Shown here piece by piece: positions 24,908 to 34,272 of a stretch of DNA of 64,000 bases; positions within the stretch are counted from its first letter, which is position 1; each line of letters starts with the position of its first letter. The notes below the pieces were generated by a model, which saw nothing but the letters and a program-made list of their open reading frames with translations, was not told the DNA's origin and did no database searches. A program made the translations under genes and the position numbers. This DNA comes from an uncultured Allosphingosinicella sp. Lineage in GTDB: Bacteria > Pseudomonadota > Alphaproteobacteria > Sphingomonadales > Sphingomonadaceae. The DNA lies in NCBI GenBank assembly GCA_934539295.1, contig CAKTCN010000004.1, positions 45,081-109,080 of the forward strand. The letters run 5' to 3'.

Positions 24908-25864
24908 TCAACGCGGCGCGGCAGCGCGGCGGAGGCGATCGTTGATGGCGGCGCCGAGGCCTTCGTGCGGGATCGGCGCAACGGCGATCCGGCAGGGGGT
25001 GACTTCCTCGGCCTGGTGAAGGGCGCCGAACAGGCGGGCGGCGGCCTCGACCAGGTCGCCGGTCGTGCTGAGCGTTGTGTCTCCGGCTATCTGGTCGAAG
25101 CCGATCAGCCATTCGCCCGGCTGCCGGTCAGTGGCGTCGAGCCGTACCGGCTTGGAGGGCGCATAGTGGCTTTCCATCTGACCGGGCGCTTCGATGCGCG
25201 CGGTCTCTGGTCCGGCGGGCAGACCGGCGACCGCCAATATGTCCTGAAAGACAATGGGACCGGGGCGCAGCAGCCGCGCCTCCGCGCCGGTGAAGGCGAC
25301 TATGGTCGATTCCAGCCCATGTTCGGTGTCGCCGCCGTCGATGATGAGCGGGATGCGCCCGCCAAGCGTCTTCAGCACATGTTCGGCGCGGGTCGGGCTG
25401 ATCGTGCCACTGGCATTGGCCGAGGGCGCAGCGAGCGGCTTGCCCGAGGCCGCGATGAGATCACGCATCGCTGGGTGGGCTGGGCACCGAAGTGCCACGC
25501 TGGAAAGCCCGGCCGTTGCGAGGTCGGCGAGCGGGCCATCGACACGGCGAGGCACGACAAGGGTCAGCGGACCCGGCCACCACCGCAGAGCGACCGCATG
25601 TGCGGCGTCCGAAAAGTCGCCGAGCGCGCGCGCATGGTCCAGGTCGCGAACATGGACGATAAGCGGGTTGAAGCTGGGGCGTCCCTTGGCCGCGTAGATC
25701 CGCGCCACCGCCTCCCCGTTCGTTGCGTCGGCAGCGAGTCCATAGACGGTTTCGGTAGGCACCGCCACGGGTTCACCGCGTCCGATCCAATCAATTGCCT
25801 CCGTGATTGCCGCCTTGCCGTAGGGGCGGATATCCGTCGAAAAAGTCTGCTTTTTCTCGCTCAC
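24908..25864 (-). CDS. L-threonylcarbamoyladenylate synthase (Sua5/YwlC type)
   Basis: A 318-residue enzyme that makes threonylcarbamoyl-AMP from threonine, bicarbonate and ATP for the t6A37 modification of ANN-decoding tRNAs. The YrdC core (~residues 15-200) shows VPTETVYGLAADATN, IYAAKGRPSFNPLIVHV, ALRCPAHPAMRDLI and APSANASGTISPT. The additional C-terminal Sua5 domain (~residues 235-318) distinguishes it from the shorter TsaC form. It is divergent from an acyl-CoA dehydrogenase gene. Confidence 0.94.
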   Translation of the reverse strand: MSEKKQTFSTDIRPYGKAAITEAIDWIGRGEPVAVPTETVYGLAADATNGEAVARIYAAKGRPSFNPLIVHVRDLDHARALGDFSDAAHAVALRWWPGPLTLVVPRRVDGPLADLATAGLSSVALRCPAHPAMRDLIAASGKPLAAPSANASGTISPTRAEHVLKTLGGRIPLIIDGGDTEHGLESTIVAFTGAEARLLRPGPIVFQDILAVAGLPAGPETARIEAPGQMESHYAPSKPVRLDATDRQPGEWLIGFDQIAGDTTLSTTGDLVEAAARLFGALHQAEEVTPCRIAVAPIPHEGLGAAINDRLRRAAAPR

Positions 25865-25910
25865 GCGCCCGCGCTATAGCCGCGGCGTGCCTCAAGCAAG
25901 AGCGACCACC

Positions 25911-27635
25911 ATGCCCTACACGCCGCCTATCGAAGAACAGCGTTTCATTCTCCGTCACATCGTTCGCATGAACGAACTTGCGGCGCATGATCGCTTCGCT
26001 GAGGCCACGGACGACACGGTGGACGCGATCCTGGAGGGCGTGGGGCAGCTCGCGGCCGAGCAGTTCGCCCCGCTCAACCGTGTCGGCGATCAGGTCGGGG
26101 CGAAATGGTCGGCGGACGGGGTGATCCTGCCGGAAGGGTTCAGGCAAGCCTATCGCTCCTATGTCGAAGGCGGCTGGGGCACGCTTGCCGGGCCGGTCGC
26201 CTATGGAGGCCAGGGTTTGCCGCTGACGCTCGCCACCGTGGTGCTGGAGGATCTCGGCAGCGCCAATCTCGCTTTCTCGCTTGCCATGATGCTGACGCCG
26301 GGAGCGGTCGAGGCGCTGGTCCACCACGGATCGGAGGAACTGCAGCGGCAGTGGCTGCCCCGGCTCGTTACCGGCGAGTGGAACGGGACCATGAACCTCA
26401 CCGAGCCGCAGGCAGGCACGGACGTCGGTGCGCTCAAGACGCGGGCGGTTCGGCGGGAGGACGGGACATACCGGGTCAAGGGGCAGAAGATCTTCATCAC
26501 CTGGGGCGAGCACGACCTCAGCGACAATATCGTCCACCTGGTGCTCGCACGGCTGCCCGATGCGCCGCCGGGGACGAAGGGTATCTCGCTGTTTCTTGTG
26601 CCCAAATTCCGCCTGGATGCGGAAGGGAATGCCGGAGCCTTCAACGACGTGCGCTGCGTGTCGATCGAGCACAAGCTGGGGATCCACGCATCGCCCACCT
26701 GCGTCATGTCGTTCGGCGACGAGGATGGTTGCGTCGGCTACCTGATCGGCGAGGAGAATGGCGGCATGCGGGCCATGTTCACCATGATGAACAATGCCCG
26801 CCTCAACGTAGGCCTGCAGGGTGTGTCGATCGCCGAGCGCGCAACCCAGCGTGCCGTCGCCTATGCGCGTGAGCGCGTGCAATCGGCGCGCGCTGGGCAC
26901 TCAGTACGCGACTCCATCGCCATCATCGATCATCCCGACGTACGCCGCATGCTGATGCGGATGAAGGCGCTGACCCAAGGCGCGCGGGCGCTCACCTACT
27001 ACGCGGCGGGGCAGGCGGATCGGGCAAGCCTCGGTGATGCGGATGCACAGGCGCGGCTCGACCTGCTGACGCCATTGGTAAAGGCCTATGGCACCGATGT
27101 CGGAGTGGAGGTGGCGAGCCTAGGCGTGCAGGTTCATGGCGGCATGGGCTTCGTCGAGGAGACGGGCGCCGCCCAACATTATCGCGATGCGCGGATCACG
27201 CCGATCTACGAGGGCACCAACGGTGTGCAGGCGGCGGACCTGGTCGGGCGAAAGCTCGGGCTTGAAGGAGGGGCGGTGCTGGCAGCTTTGCTGCGTGACA
27301 TCAGGGCCGATGCAGATGCGCGCCTGTCACCGCTGATCGATGCGGTCGAGGAGGTCGTGGCATGGATGGACGCGGCGGACCGGCATGTGGAGGACAGGCT
27401 GGCAGGCTCATACCCGCTGCTGACCATGTTGTCGGTTGCGGTCGCCGGCGGGCTGATGGGGCGGCAGGCGGACGCTGCCGAAGGTGAGGGCGACCCCGTA
27501 TTCCTGGCGATGAAGCGCGCGGCGGCCGACTTCTACCTCGGCTGCATCGTGCCGGAGGCTGGCGGCCTCAAGGCAGCGGCAATGGCGGGGGCAGCGCCGC
27601 TCTATGCGGTGCCCGCGGAAGCATTTGCCGCCTGA
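25911..27635 (+). CDS. Acyl-CoA dehydrogenase, long (DmdC-like) form
   Basis: A 574-residue flavoprotein of the acyl-CoA dehydrogenase family, in the longer class with an extra N-terminal segment (MPYTPPIEEQRFILRHI) and a C-terminal helical extension, as in 3-methylmercaptopropionyl-CoA dehydrogenase DmdC and relatives. Seen are the FAD-binding MNLTEPQAGTDVGALKT, FITWGEHDLSDNI and the QVHGGMGFVEETGAAQHYRDARI catalytic-region signature. The acyl substrate is unknown. ATG 25911 is preferred to an upstream GTG at 25887 on similarity to the family N-terminus. Confidence 0.9.
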   Translation: MPYTPPIEEQRFILRHIVRMNELAAHDRFAEATDDTVDAILEGVGQLAAEQFAPLNRVGDQVGAKWSADGVILPEGFRQAYRSYVEGGWGTLAGPVAYGGQGLPLTLATVVLEDLGSANLAFSLAMMLTPGAVEALVHHGSEELQRQWLPRLVTGEWNGTMNLTEPQAGTDVGALKTRAVRREDGTYRVKGQKIFITWGEHDLSDNIVHLVLARLPDAPPGTKGISLFLVPKFRLDAEGNAGAFNDVRCVSIEHKLGIHASPTCVMSFGDEDGCVGYLIGEENGGMRAMFTMMNNARLNVGLQGVSIAERATQRAVAYARERVQSARAGHSVRDSIAIIDHPDVRRMLMRMKALTQGARALTYYAAGQADRASLGDADAQARLDLLTPLVKAYGTDVGVEVASLGVQVHGGMGFVEETGAAQHYRDARITPIYEGTNGVQAADLVGRKLGLEGGAVLAALLRDIRADADARLSPLIDAVEEVVAWMDAADRHVEDRLAGSYPLLTMLSVAVAGGLMGRQADAAEGEGDPVFLAMKRAAADFYLGCIVPEAGGLKAAAMAGAAPLYAVPAEAFAA

Positions 27636-27677
27636 AGTCTCCTTCTGGGACGATGTGGGTGAGGAGCGACGGGCGTA

Positions 27678-28649
27678 TCAGAAAGCGTAGATGAGCGTCG
27701 CCCGGCTGGACGTATCGACGGCGTCGGTGCCGCGCGGGCGGGCTTCCTCGTAGACGACGTTGTAGGAAAGGCGCGCCTTCAAGGCGCCGATCAGCTTCGT
27801 ATCCAGCGCAGTCTGTGCGTTGGCGCTGCTTTCGCCGGGTTCGTAGTAGAATGAACTCGCCTGGCTGAATGACAGGTTGGGCGCGATTTTCCACCCGAGG
27901 TTCAGCGACCCGCGCCCCGACATCGTCGTGTCCGCCGGCCCGTCGATGGGCCGCGTGTGACGCAGGGCCGGCCCGCCCTCGAATTCGACCTTGAGTACGT
28001 CGCTGCGCACCAGCCCGATGCCCACGCCGCCACTGGTGGTGTAGCGTGCGTCGTAGCCGAGGATGGGATCATATTCATATTGGGCAAGGCCGAAGGCGTA
28101 GAAGCGGTCGTCGACCTTGAAATTGGGCTGCCAGGAGGCAAGCACGCGCTCGGCGGTGGTGACGTCGTTCGTTTCCTGGATATCCGCGCGGGCGGCGACC
28201 TTGTGGACCCAGCGCAGCCCGGTTCGTTCGGCGGCCAATGATCCGAACAGGCCATAGCTGTCGCGGCTTCCGGTGGTGCGCGATGCGCCAAGTTCCACCT
28301 GGCCCTTCCAGTTCTGGAACACGTCGGACGAGGCAAGCTGGGCAAGCCGCCGCTGCTCCTTGTCCGCCTTCTCCCGGGCGATCGCGGCACGATAGGGAAT
28401 CTCGATGGCGTCGATCTCGTCCTTCGCATCCGGGCTGGTCTTGCGTGCAAGCTTCAGCACCGTGTCGATCGCCCTGGCGTCGCCATCGTCCAGCGCAGCC
28501 TCGATCATCCGCCGCGTCGCGTGCGGGAGGAGAGGCGGCGGCACGACGGGGGCAAGCTGCACCGCTGGTGCTGTGAGAACACCCGGCGCTGCTTTCACGA
28601 CAGGCAAAGGCTCAACAGCAGCGACGAGTGCAGACGAAAGAATGAGCAT
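27678..28649 (-). CDS. DUF481 outer-membrane protein
   Basis: A 323-residue exported protein: N-terminal hydrophobic segment, a helical Ala/Asp-rich linker region (~residues 45-105), then a repetitive beta-barrel-like region starting at WKGQVELGASRTTGSRDSYG and ending with RATLIYAF. A C-terminal Phe preceded by alternating hydrophobics is the usual outer-membrane assembly signal. Pattern and length match DUF481 (YdiY-like) proteins, which are thought to be salt-induced outer-membrane proteins; function undetermined. Confidence 0.83.
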   Translation of the reverse strand: MLILSSALVAAVEPLPVVKAAPGVLTAPAVQLAPVVPPPLLPHATRRMIEAALDDGDARAIDTVLKLARKTSPDAKDEIDAIEIPYRAAIAREKADKEQRRLAQLASSDVFQNWKGQVELGASRTTGSRDSYGLFGSLAAERTGLRWVHKVAARADIQETNDVTTAERVLASWQPNFKVDDRFYAFGLAQYEYDPILGYDARYTTSGGVGIGLVRSDVLKVEFEGGPALRHTRPIDGPADTTMSGRGSLNLGWKIAPNLSFSQASSFYYEPGESSANAQTALDTKLIGALKARLSYNVVYEEARPRGTDAVDTSSRATLIYAF

Positions 28650-28746
28650 GACCGATTTCCTGCCGCAGCTTTGCGAAGAAGTCGATCAGGCGAATGGCGG
28701 TCGGAAGTTGAACCGCAGATGAAACGAAGGCGCGACTATCGCCGTC

Positions 28747-29091
28747 TCAGGCGTTCTCGCGCTCGAGCAGGTCCGCCGCATCCAGCCCCAGGCGGCGAAT
28801 ATGCGCCGAAATGCCGGGCCAGCGATTCTCGAGGAAGTCCCGGCGTTCGGCCGCAAGGAGCTGCGCCGAAGCGCCTTCCGCAACGAACATGCCAACGCCG
28901 CGCTTCACGATCACCAGGCCTTCGTCCTGGAAGGTCTGATAAGCCTTGGCCACCGTCAGCGGATTGGCGCCATGTTCGGCCGCGAGGCTGCGCACGGACG
29001 GAAGCGGATCGCCATCTCCCACGCGGCCTTCGAGGATAGCGGCGGCGATGGAGTCGCGGAGACGGAGGTAGACGGGACGTTCTTCGGCCAT
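28747..29091 (-). CDS. GntR-family transcriptional regulator (YtrA-like, short)
   Basis: A 114-residue regulator with only the GntR winged-helix domain and a short tail. The domain is clear from YLRLRDSIAAAILEGRVGDG, LPSVRSLAAEHGANPLTVAK and YQTFQDEGLVIVKRGVGMFV. The ~35-residue C-terminus (LLAAERRDFLENRWPGISAH) matches the dimerisation helices of the YtrA subfamily, which commonly controls adjacent ABC transporter genes; no ABC operon is seen here. Neighbours are a DUF481 gene and a nitroreductase gene. Confidence 0.9.
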   Translation of the reverse strand: MAEERPVYLRLRDSIAAAILEGRVGDGDPLPSVRSLAAEHGANPLTVAKAYQTFQDEGLVIVKRGVGMFVAEGASAQLLAAERRDFLENRWPGISAHIRRLGLDAADLLERENA

Positions 29092-29115
29092 GGCTGATAT
29101 AGTGTGCTAAGACAG

Positions 29116-29718
29116 TTATTCAGTCAACCCGCCTTGAGGCGTCCAGCGGCTGAAAATCTGTTCCAGTGCGGGGCGAGGCCGCTCCTCCAGCGGCATTCCG
29201 GGGGTACCGAGATAGATGAAGCCCGCGATGCGTTCATGCTCGGCAGCAGCGAAGGCCTGTCGAACGATCTCGGAATAAGACGGCCAACCGGTGATCCAGC
29301 CGCCCGTATATCCCATCGCATGCGCGGCCGAGAGCAGGTTCATGCACGCCGCGCCGCAGGACAATTCCTGCTCCCAGACCGGGATCTTGTGCGGCACGAC
29401 GGGCGCGGAGATGACGACGATGAGTTGCGGCGCCTGAAGCGCGTAACGCTCGGCCGCCTCCATATCGAGGCGTCCGGGATCGGGATTGGCGTCGCGCAAC
29501 GCCCGCTGCATCAGTTCGGCGAAGGCGGGCCGGGCGTCCTTCGGCACGTGAACGAAGCGCCAGGGGGCGAGCTTGCCGTGATCGGGCGTGCGTGCGGCGA
29601 TCGTCACGATCTCGGCGATCTCGGCCTCGCTGGGTCCCGGCTCGACCATCTCGCGGGGTCGTCCGGAACGGCGGCTGTGGAGCAGGGCAAGGGGTGAGGA
29701 GGCGTCGTTCAGCGTCAT
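29116..29718 (-). CDS. Nitroreductase family protein (YdjA-like)
   Basis: A 200-residue FMN-dependent oxidoreductase of the small nitroreductase class. Visible motifs: LLHSRRSGRPREM (FMN phosphate-binding Arg/Ser cluster), IAARTPDHGKLAPWRFVHV, GAACMNLLSAAHAMGYTGGW and FIYLGTP near the end. The ATG at 29718 (MTLNDASSPLALL) is chosen; another ATG lies three codons upstream. It is divergent from the POT transporter gene with 119 bp between the starts. Physiological substrate unknown. Confidence 0.88.
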   Translation of the reverse strand: MTLNDASSPLALLHSRRSGRPREMVEPGPSEAEIAEIVTIAARTPDHGKLAPWRFVHVPKDARPAFAELMQRALRDANPDPGRLDMEAAERYALQAPQLIVVISAPVVPHKIPVWEQELSCGAACMNLLSAAHAMGYTGGWITGWPSYSEIVRQAFAAAEHERIAGFIYLGTPGMPLEERPRPALEQIFSRWTPQGGLTE

Positions 29719-29837
29719 GGCCGACACATAAGCACGTCGCGGGGCTGCAACAATGTGCTTCCCATGGCCGAAACGCACGCTAGTCTCCCGCGCCATAATG
29801 CCGCGCGACGATGCGGCGATCAGTTCAGGAGCGTTTC

Positions 29838-31442
29838 TTGGCCACCCACCCAACCCTTGCCGCCGAAGGGAAGACCTTTCTCGGTCACCCGCGCGGCCTC
29901 TTCGTCCTGTTCTTCGCCGAGATGTGGGAGCGTTTCTCCTACTACGGCATGCGCGCGCTGCTCATCTTCTACCTGACGCAGCATTGGCTTTTCTCGGACG
30001 AGCGCTCCGGCGTGATCTACGGCGCCTACACGGCGTTGGTGTATATCACGCCGGTGCTCGGCGGCTATCTCGCCGATCGCTACCTAGGCCAGCGCAAGGC
30101 CGTGCTCTATGGCGCGGTGCTGCTGACCTTCGGCCACTTCCTCATGGGCTTCGAAGGAACGGGCGGGCAGGATGCGGCCTCGCTCAGCATCTTCTGGCTG
30201 GCCTTGTCCTTCATCATCGTGGGGTCGGGCTTCCTCAAGGCCAATATCTCGGTGATCGTGGGGCAGCTTTACCCCCGTACCGACGTGCGCCGCGACGGCG
30301 CCTACACGATCTTCTACATGGGCATTAACCTCGGTGCGTTCCTGGGATCGCTGCTGTGCGGCTATCTTGGTCAGACCTATGGCTGGTCCTACGGCTTCGG
30401 CGCTGCTGGCGTCGGCATGCTGCTGGGCCTCGTCGTGTTCGTCCTGGGCAAGCCGCTGCTGCTTGGCCGCGGTGAAGCGCCCGATGCCGCGCGGCTTCAG
30501 TCGAGTGTGCTCGGCATGAAGTTCGAGTGGCTGCTCTACCTGGTCGGCATCCTTGCCGTCGTCGGCATCTGGCAGCTGATCCAGTATCAGGAAGCCGTTG
30601 GCTGGCTGCTGATGATCGCCGGCGCGATCCTGGTCGGCTACGTCCTGCTGAACGCCGTCACCAAGCTGGCGCCGCATGATCGCGACCGCATTTTCGCGGC
30701 GATGTTCCTGATCCTCGGCTCGATCCTGTTCTGGGCCTTGTTCGAACAGGCGGGTTCCTCGCTCAACCTGTTCACTGACCGCCATGTCGACCGCGCCGGC
30801 GTGCCCGCGTCGATGTTCCAGTCGATCAACGCGATGTATATCGTGCTGCTCGCGCCACTGTTCGCCGCGCTCTGGACCTTGCTCGGCCGCCGCGGGCTCG
30901 AACCCTCGGCACCGGCCAAGTTCGGCCTGGCCCTGCTGCAACTCGGCCTAGGCTTCCTTGTCCTCGTCTGGGGTAGCCAGGCGGCGGGCATGGAGAACCT
31001 CACCCCGGTCATCTTCATCTTCCTCATCTATCTCCTGCACACGACCGGCGAATTGTGCCTGTCGCCTGTCGGCCTCAGCGCGATGAACCGCCTGGCGCCC
31101 GCGCACATGGCGAGCCTCATCATGGGCACCTGGTTCTTCGCATCGGCGACCGGCAATTTCGCCGCCGGCCTGATCGCGGCGGCCACCGGTTCCGAAGCAG
31201 CATCGGGTGAAGGTGCTGGCAAGGCGACCGTGCTCGACGTCTATTCGACGATCGGCTGGGTTTCGATCGGCGTGGGCGTTGCCGTCATCATCATCTCGCC
31301 GCTGATCAAGAGGCTGATGCACCTTGATACGCTGCAGGACGACAATGTCCGCATGGCCGGCGACGCCGAGCTTGCCGAGCCGATCGCGACGGGCGTCAAC
31401 ACCACGGGCGAAACCGTAACAGGGAGCCGCAACACCAAATGA
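29838..31442 (+). CDS. POT-family proton-coupled oligopeptide transporter
   Basis: A multi-pass MFS protein (12-14 helices) of the PTR2/POT family, which imports di- and tripeptides with protons. The ExxER-type motif FFAEMWERFSYYGMRALLIF and the GGYLADRYLGQRKAV segment are diagnostic. I favour the TTG at 29838 (LATHPTLAAEGKTF, 534 residues), placed 8 nt after CAGGAG, over the ATG nine codons upstream at 29811. It heads a chain of four genes linked by four-base overlaps with two amidohydrolase-like genes and nnrU, so imported peptides may be processed by the following gene product. Confidence 0.9.
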   Translation: MATHPTLAAEGKTFLGHPRGLFVLFFAEMWERFSYYGMRALLIFYLTQHWLFSDERSGVIYGAYTALVYITPVLGGYLADRYLGQRKAVLYGAVLLTFGHFLMGFEGTGGQDAASLSIFWLALSFIIVGSGFLKANISVIVGQLYPRTDVRRDGAYTIFYMGINLGAFLGSLLCGYLGQTYGWSYGFGAAGVGMLLGLVVFVLGKPLLLGRGEAPDAARLQSSVLGMKFEWLLYLVGILAVVGIWQLIQYQEAVGWLLMIAGAILVGYVLLNAVTKLAPHDRDRIFAAMFLILGSILFWALFEQAGSSLNLFTDRHVDRAGVPASMFQSINAMYIVLLAPLFAALWTLLGRRGLEPSAPAKFGLALLQLGLGFLVLVWGSQAAGMENLTPVIFIFLIYLLHTTGELCLSPVGLSAMNRLAPAHMASLIMGTWFFASATGNFAAGLIAAATGSEAASGEGAGKATVLDVYSTIGWVSIGVGVAVIIISPLIKRLMHLDTLQDDNVRMAGDAELAEPIATGVNTTGETVTGSRNTK

Positions 31443-32854
31443 CGAGGTTCAACAGGGGGACATTGCTGGCAGGACTCGCAGTAGCGAGCCTGCTCAGCGC
31501 CTGCGCGGCGACCGGTGAGCCGGTCCAGAGCGCATCCACGCAGAACACTGCAGCGGCCGAGCGTTCGTCCAGGCCGTCCGATCCGTTTCCGTCGACCTAT
31601 AAGGCCTATCCCTCGGTGGTGACCGCCATCACCGGCGCCACCGTCTATGACGGCGAGGGCGGGCGGATCGAGAATGGCACGGTGGTGCTGTCGGGCGGCA
31701 AGGTGCTTGCCGTCGGCGGTGCGGACACGGCCATTCCTGCCGACGCGGTGCGGATCGACGCAGCGGGCAAGTGGGTGACGCCGGGCGTCATCGACATCCA
31801 CAGCCACCTGGGCGACTATCCCTCCCCCTCGGTCGAGGCGCATCAGGACGGCAACGAGATCACCGGGCCGGTCCGCGCGGAGGTTTGGGCCGAACATAGC
31901 GTGTGGCCGCAGGATCCGGGCTTCGCCCGCGCGCTCGCCAATGGCGGCGTGACCTCGCTCCACATCCTGCCTGGCTCCGCCAACCTGTTCGGCGGGCGCG
32001 GCACGACGTTCAAGAATGTCTACGGCCGCACCATGCAGGCGATGAAGTTCCCGGGCGCGCCGCAATCGCTCAAGATGGCATGCGGCGAGAATCCCAAGCG
32101 TGTCTATGGCAGCCGCAACCAGATGCCGGCGAGCCGCATGGCCAATGTCGCGATGATGCGCCAGACCTGGGCGCGGGCGGTCGACTACAAGAACCGCCTC
32201 GCTAAGGATCCGAACATTGCCCGGGATCTCCAGATGGAGACGTTGGTCGGTGTGCTGAACGGCGACATCCTGGTGCAGAACCATTGCTACCGCGCCGACG
32301 AGATGGCCAACATCATCGATATGTCGAAGGAGTTCGGCTACAAGGTCACTACCTTCCACCATGCGGTGGAGGCGTACAAGATCGCCGACCTGCTGCGAGA
32401 GAACAACATCTGCTCGGCATTGTGGGCCGACTGGTGGGGCTTCAAGATGGAGGCCTATGACGGCATCCAGGAGAACCTCCCCTTCATCCACAATGCGGGC
32501 GCCTGCGCGATCACCCATTCGGATGACGCGAACGGCATCCAGCGGCTGAACCAGGAGACGGCCAAGGCACTCGCCAACGGCCGTCGTGCGGGCATCCAGA
32601 TATCCGACGAGGTCGCCTGGACCTGGCTCGCCATCAACCCGGCCCGTGCGCTCGGCATCGATGATGTGACGGGCAGCCTCAAGGCCGGCAAGATGGCCGA
32701 CGTGGTGTTGTGGAACGGCAATCCGCTCAGCGTCTACTCACGACCTGAGCGCGTGTGGATCGACGGCGCGCTTATGTACGACGCCAATGATCCCAACCGC
32801 AGGCCGGTGAGCGATTTCGAACTCGGCCAGCCCGGCGAAGGAGACGTGAAGTGA
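31439..32854 (+). CDS. Amidohydrolase, lipoprotein
   Basis: A 471-residue member of the amidohydrolase superfamily (imidazolonepropionase/dipeptidase-like). It has a lipoprotein signal (LLSACAATG, lipidated Cys expected), so it should sit at a membrane on the periplasmic side. Metal ligands are in place: HSHLG (HxH pair), the His in LVQNHCYRAD, His in TTFHHAVEAYK, and the Asp in AITHSDDANGI. The ATG overlaps the transporter stop, and its stop overlaps the next gene, implying co-translation. Substrate unknown, possibly small peptides or cyclic amides. Confidence 0.9.
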   Translation: MTRFNRGTLLAGLAVASLLSACAATGEPVQSASTQNTAAAERSSRPSDPFPSTYKAYPSVVTAITGATVYDGEGGRIENGTVVLSGGKVLAVGGADTAIPADAVRIDAAGKWVTPGVIDIHSHLGDYPSPSVEAHQDGNEITGPVRAEVWAEHSVWPQDPGFARALANGGVTSLHILPGSANLFGGRGTTFKNVYGRTMQAMKFPGAPQSLKMACGENPKRVYGSRNQMPASRMANVAMMRQTWARAVDYKNRLAKDPNIARDLQMETLVGVLNGDILVQNHCYRADEMANIIDMSKEFGYKVTTFHHAVEAYKIADLLRENNICSALWADWWGFKMEAYDGIQENLPFIHNAGACAITHSDDANGIQRLNQETAKALANGRRAGIQISDEVAWTWLAINPARALGIDDVTGSLKAGKMADVVLWNGNPLSVYSRPERVWIDGALMYDANDPNRRPVSDFELGQPGEGDVK

Positions 32855-34272
32855 TGAACCGCACCTCTCTCCTCTCCCGCTCGACACGAACGGCCTTGGC
32901 GGCATTGCTGTCGATGGTGAGCGCACCCGCGCTCGCGCAGACCATCGCCATCACCGGGGGCACCGTTGCCGTGGGCGACGGGTCCGAGCCGATCGAGGGC
33001 GGCACCGTGGTCGTGCAGAATGGCCGTATCGTCGCTGCGGGGCGCGGCGTTGCCGTGCCCGCGGGCGCGCAGGTGGTGGACGCCGCCGGCAAGTGGGTCA
33101 CGCCCGGCCTGGTCGCGGGCTTCAGCCGTGTCGGCCTGTCCGAAGTGGATGCGGTCAACGGATCCAACGATGTTTCCGCCAACGGATCGCCGTTCAGCGC
33201 GGCGATCGACGTGAGCCCGGCGATCAACCCGCTCGCGTCGGGCGTAGCGGTCAGCCGCGCAGGCGGCGTGACGCGCGCCGTGGTCGCGCCGGGCGCAGCC
33301 ACCAGCATCTTTGCGGGGCAGGGCGCGGTCATCGACCTCGGTTCGGACCGCGACCCGATCACTCGCGCCCGCGCCTTCCAGTTCGTCGAGTTCGGCGAAA
33401 GCGGGGCGGACGAATCCGGCGGCAGCCGTGCGGCGACCTTTGTGCTGTTCCGCAACGCGCTGCGCGAGGCGCGCGACGTGGGGCGTTTCTCCGGCATTGC
33501 GGGCGGGACGGGGCGCCGGCCGGTGACGGCCGCAGACCAGCGCGACCTGCCGCTGGAGGAAGTGCCGGACGCCAACCTGCTCGGCAGCGACGTCGATCGT
33601 TCGGACGACGTTCTGCTGACGCGCTTCGACGCGGCGGCGCTCGTCCCCGTGCTGCAAGGGCGGCAATTGCTGCTCGTCCATGTCGAACGGGCGAGCGACA
33701 TCCTGCAGGTGCTGGGCCTCGTCCGCGAGTTCCCGAACCTTCGCCTGGTGCTGGTCGGCGCGGCCGAGGGCTGGACGGTGGCCGATCGCATCGCCGCCGC
33801 CGGGGTGCCCGTCATCGCCAATGCGCTGACCGACCTACCCAGCAGCTTCGAACAGCTTGCCGCCACCCAATCCAATATCGGCCGCATGCGGGCCGCAGGG
33901 GTCAAGGTTTCGATCGGCATGAACGGCGAGGACGAGACGCGCCAGGTGCGGCTGTCCAAGCAGCTTGCCGGCAACCTCGTCGCGCTGACCAAGGTGCCCG
34001 GTGCGTCTGGCCTTAGCTGGGGCCAGGCGCTGCAGGCGATCAGTTCGGGCCCGGCCGAGGCGATGGGCCTTGGCGGCGAGATCGGTTCGCTGCGCGCCGG
34101 CCGCCGCGGCGACGTGGTGGTGTGGGACGGCGATCCGCTGGAGCTCAACTCCGCCCCGGTGCTGGTGCTGATCGACGGGGTGCAGCAGCCGCTCGACAAC
34201 CATCAGACCAAGCTGCGCGATCGCTATCGCAACGCGGTCGAGGGTGAATTGCCCAAGGCTTACGAACGGTGA
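32851..34272 (+). CDS. Amidohydrolase-like protein lacking most metal ligands
   Basis: A 473-residue exported paralogue of the preceding gene. The signal peptide ends at SAPALAQ, and the shared fold is evident from AITGGTVAVGDGSEPIEGGT, GKWVTPGLVAGF and the C-terminal GSLRAGRRGDVVVWDGDPLE. Where the upstream enzyme has HSHLG this one has FSRVG. The His pair of TTFHHAVEAY is replaced by VLVGAAEGW, and the HSDD region by IGMNGEDE; only the HVERASDI histidine remains. It is therefore probably a non-catalytic partner of the upstream enzyme. Four-base overlaps on both sides. Confidence 0.88.
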   Translation: MMNRTSLLSRSTRTALAALLSMVSAPALAQTIAITGGTVAVGDGSEPIEGGTVVVQNGRIVAAGRGVAVPAGAQVVDAAGKWVTPGLVAGFSRVGLSEVDAVNGSNDVSANGSPFSAAIDVSPAINPLASGVAVSRAGGVTRAVVAPGAATSIFAGQGAVIDLGSDRDPITRARAFQFVEFGESGADESGGSRAATFVLFRNALREARDVGRFSGIAGGTGRRPVTAADQRDLPLEEVPDANLLGSDVDRSDDVLLTRFDAAALVPVLQGRQLLLVHVERASDILQVLGLVREFPNLRLVLVGAAEGWTVADRIAAAGVPVIANALTDLPSSFEQLAATQSNIGRMRAAGVKVSIGMNGEDETRQVRLSKQLAGNLVALTKVPGASGLSWGQALQAISSGPAEAMGLGGEIGSLRAGRRGDVVVWDGDPLELNSAPVLVLIDGVQQPLDNHQTKLRDRYRNAVEGELPKAYER

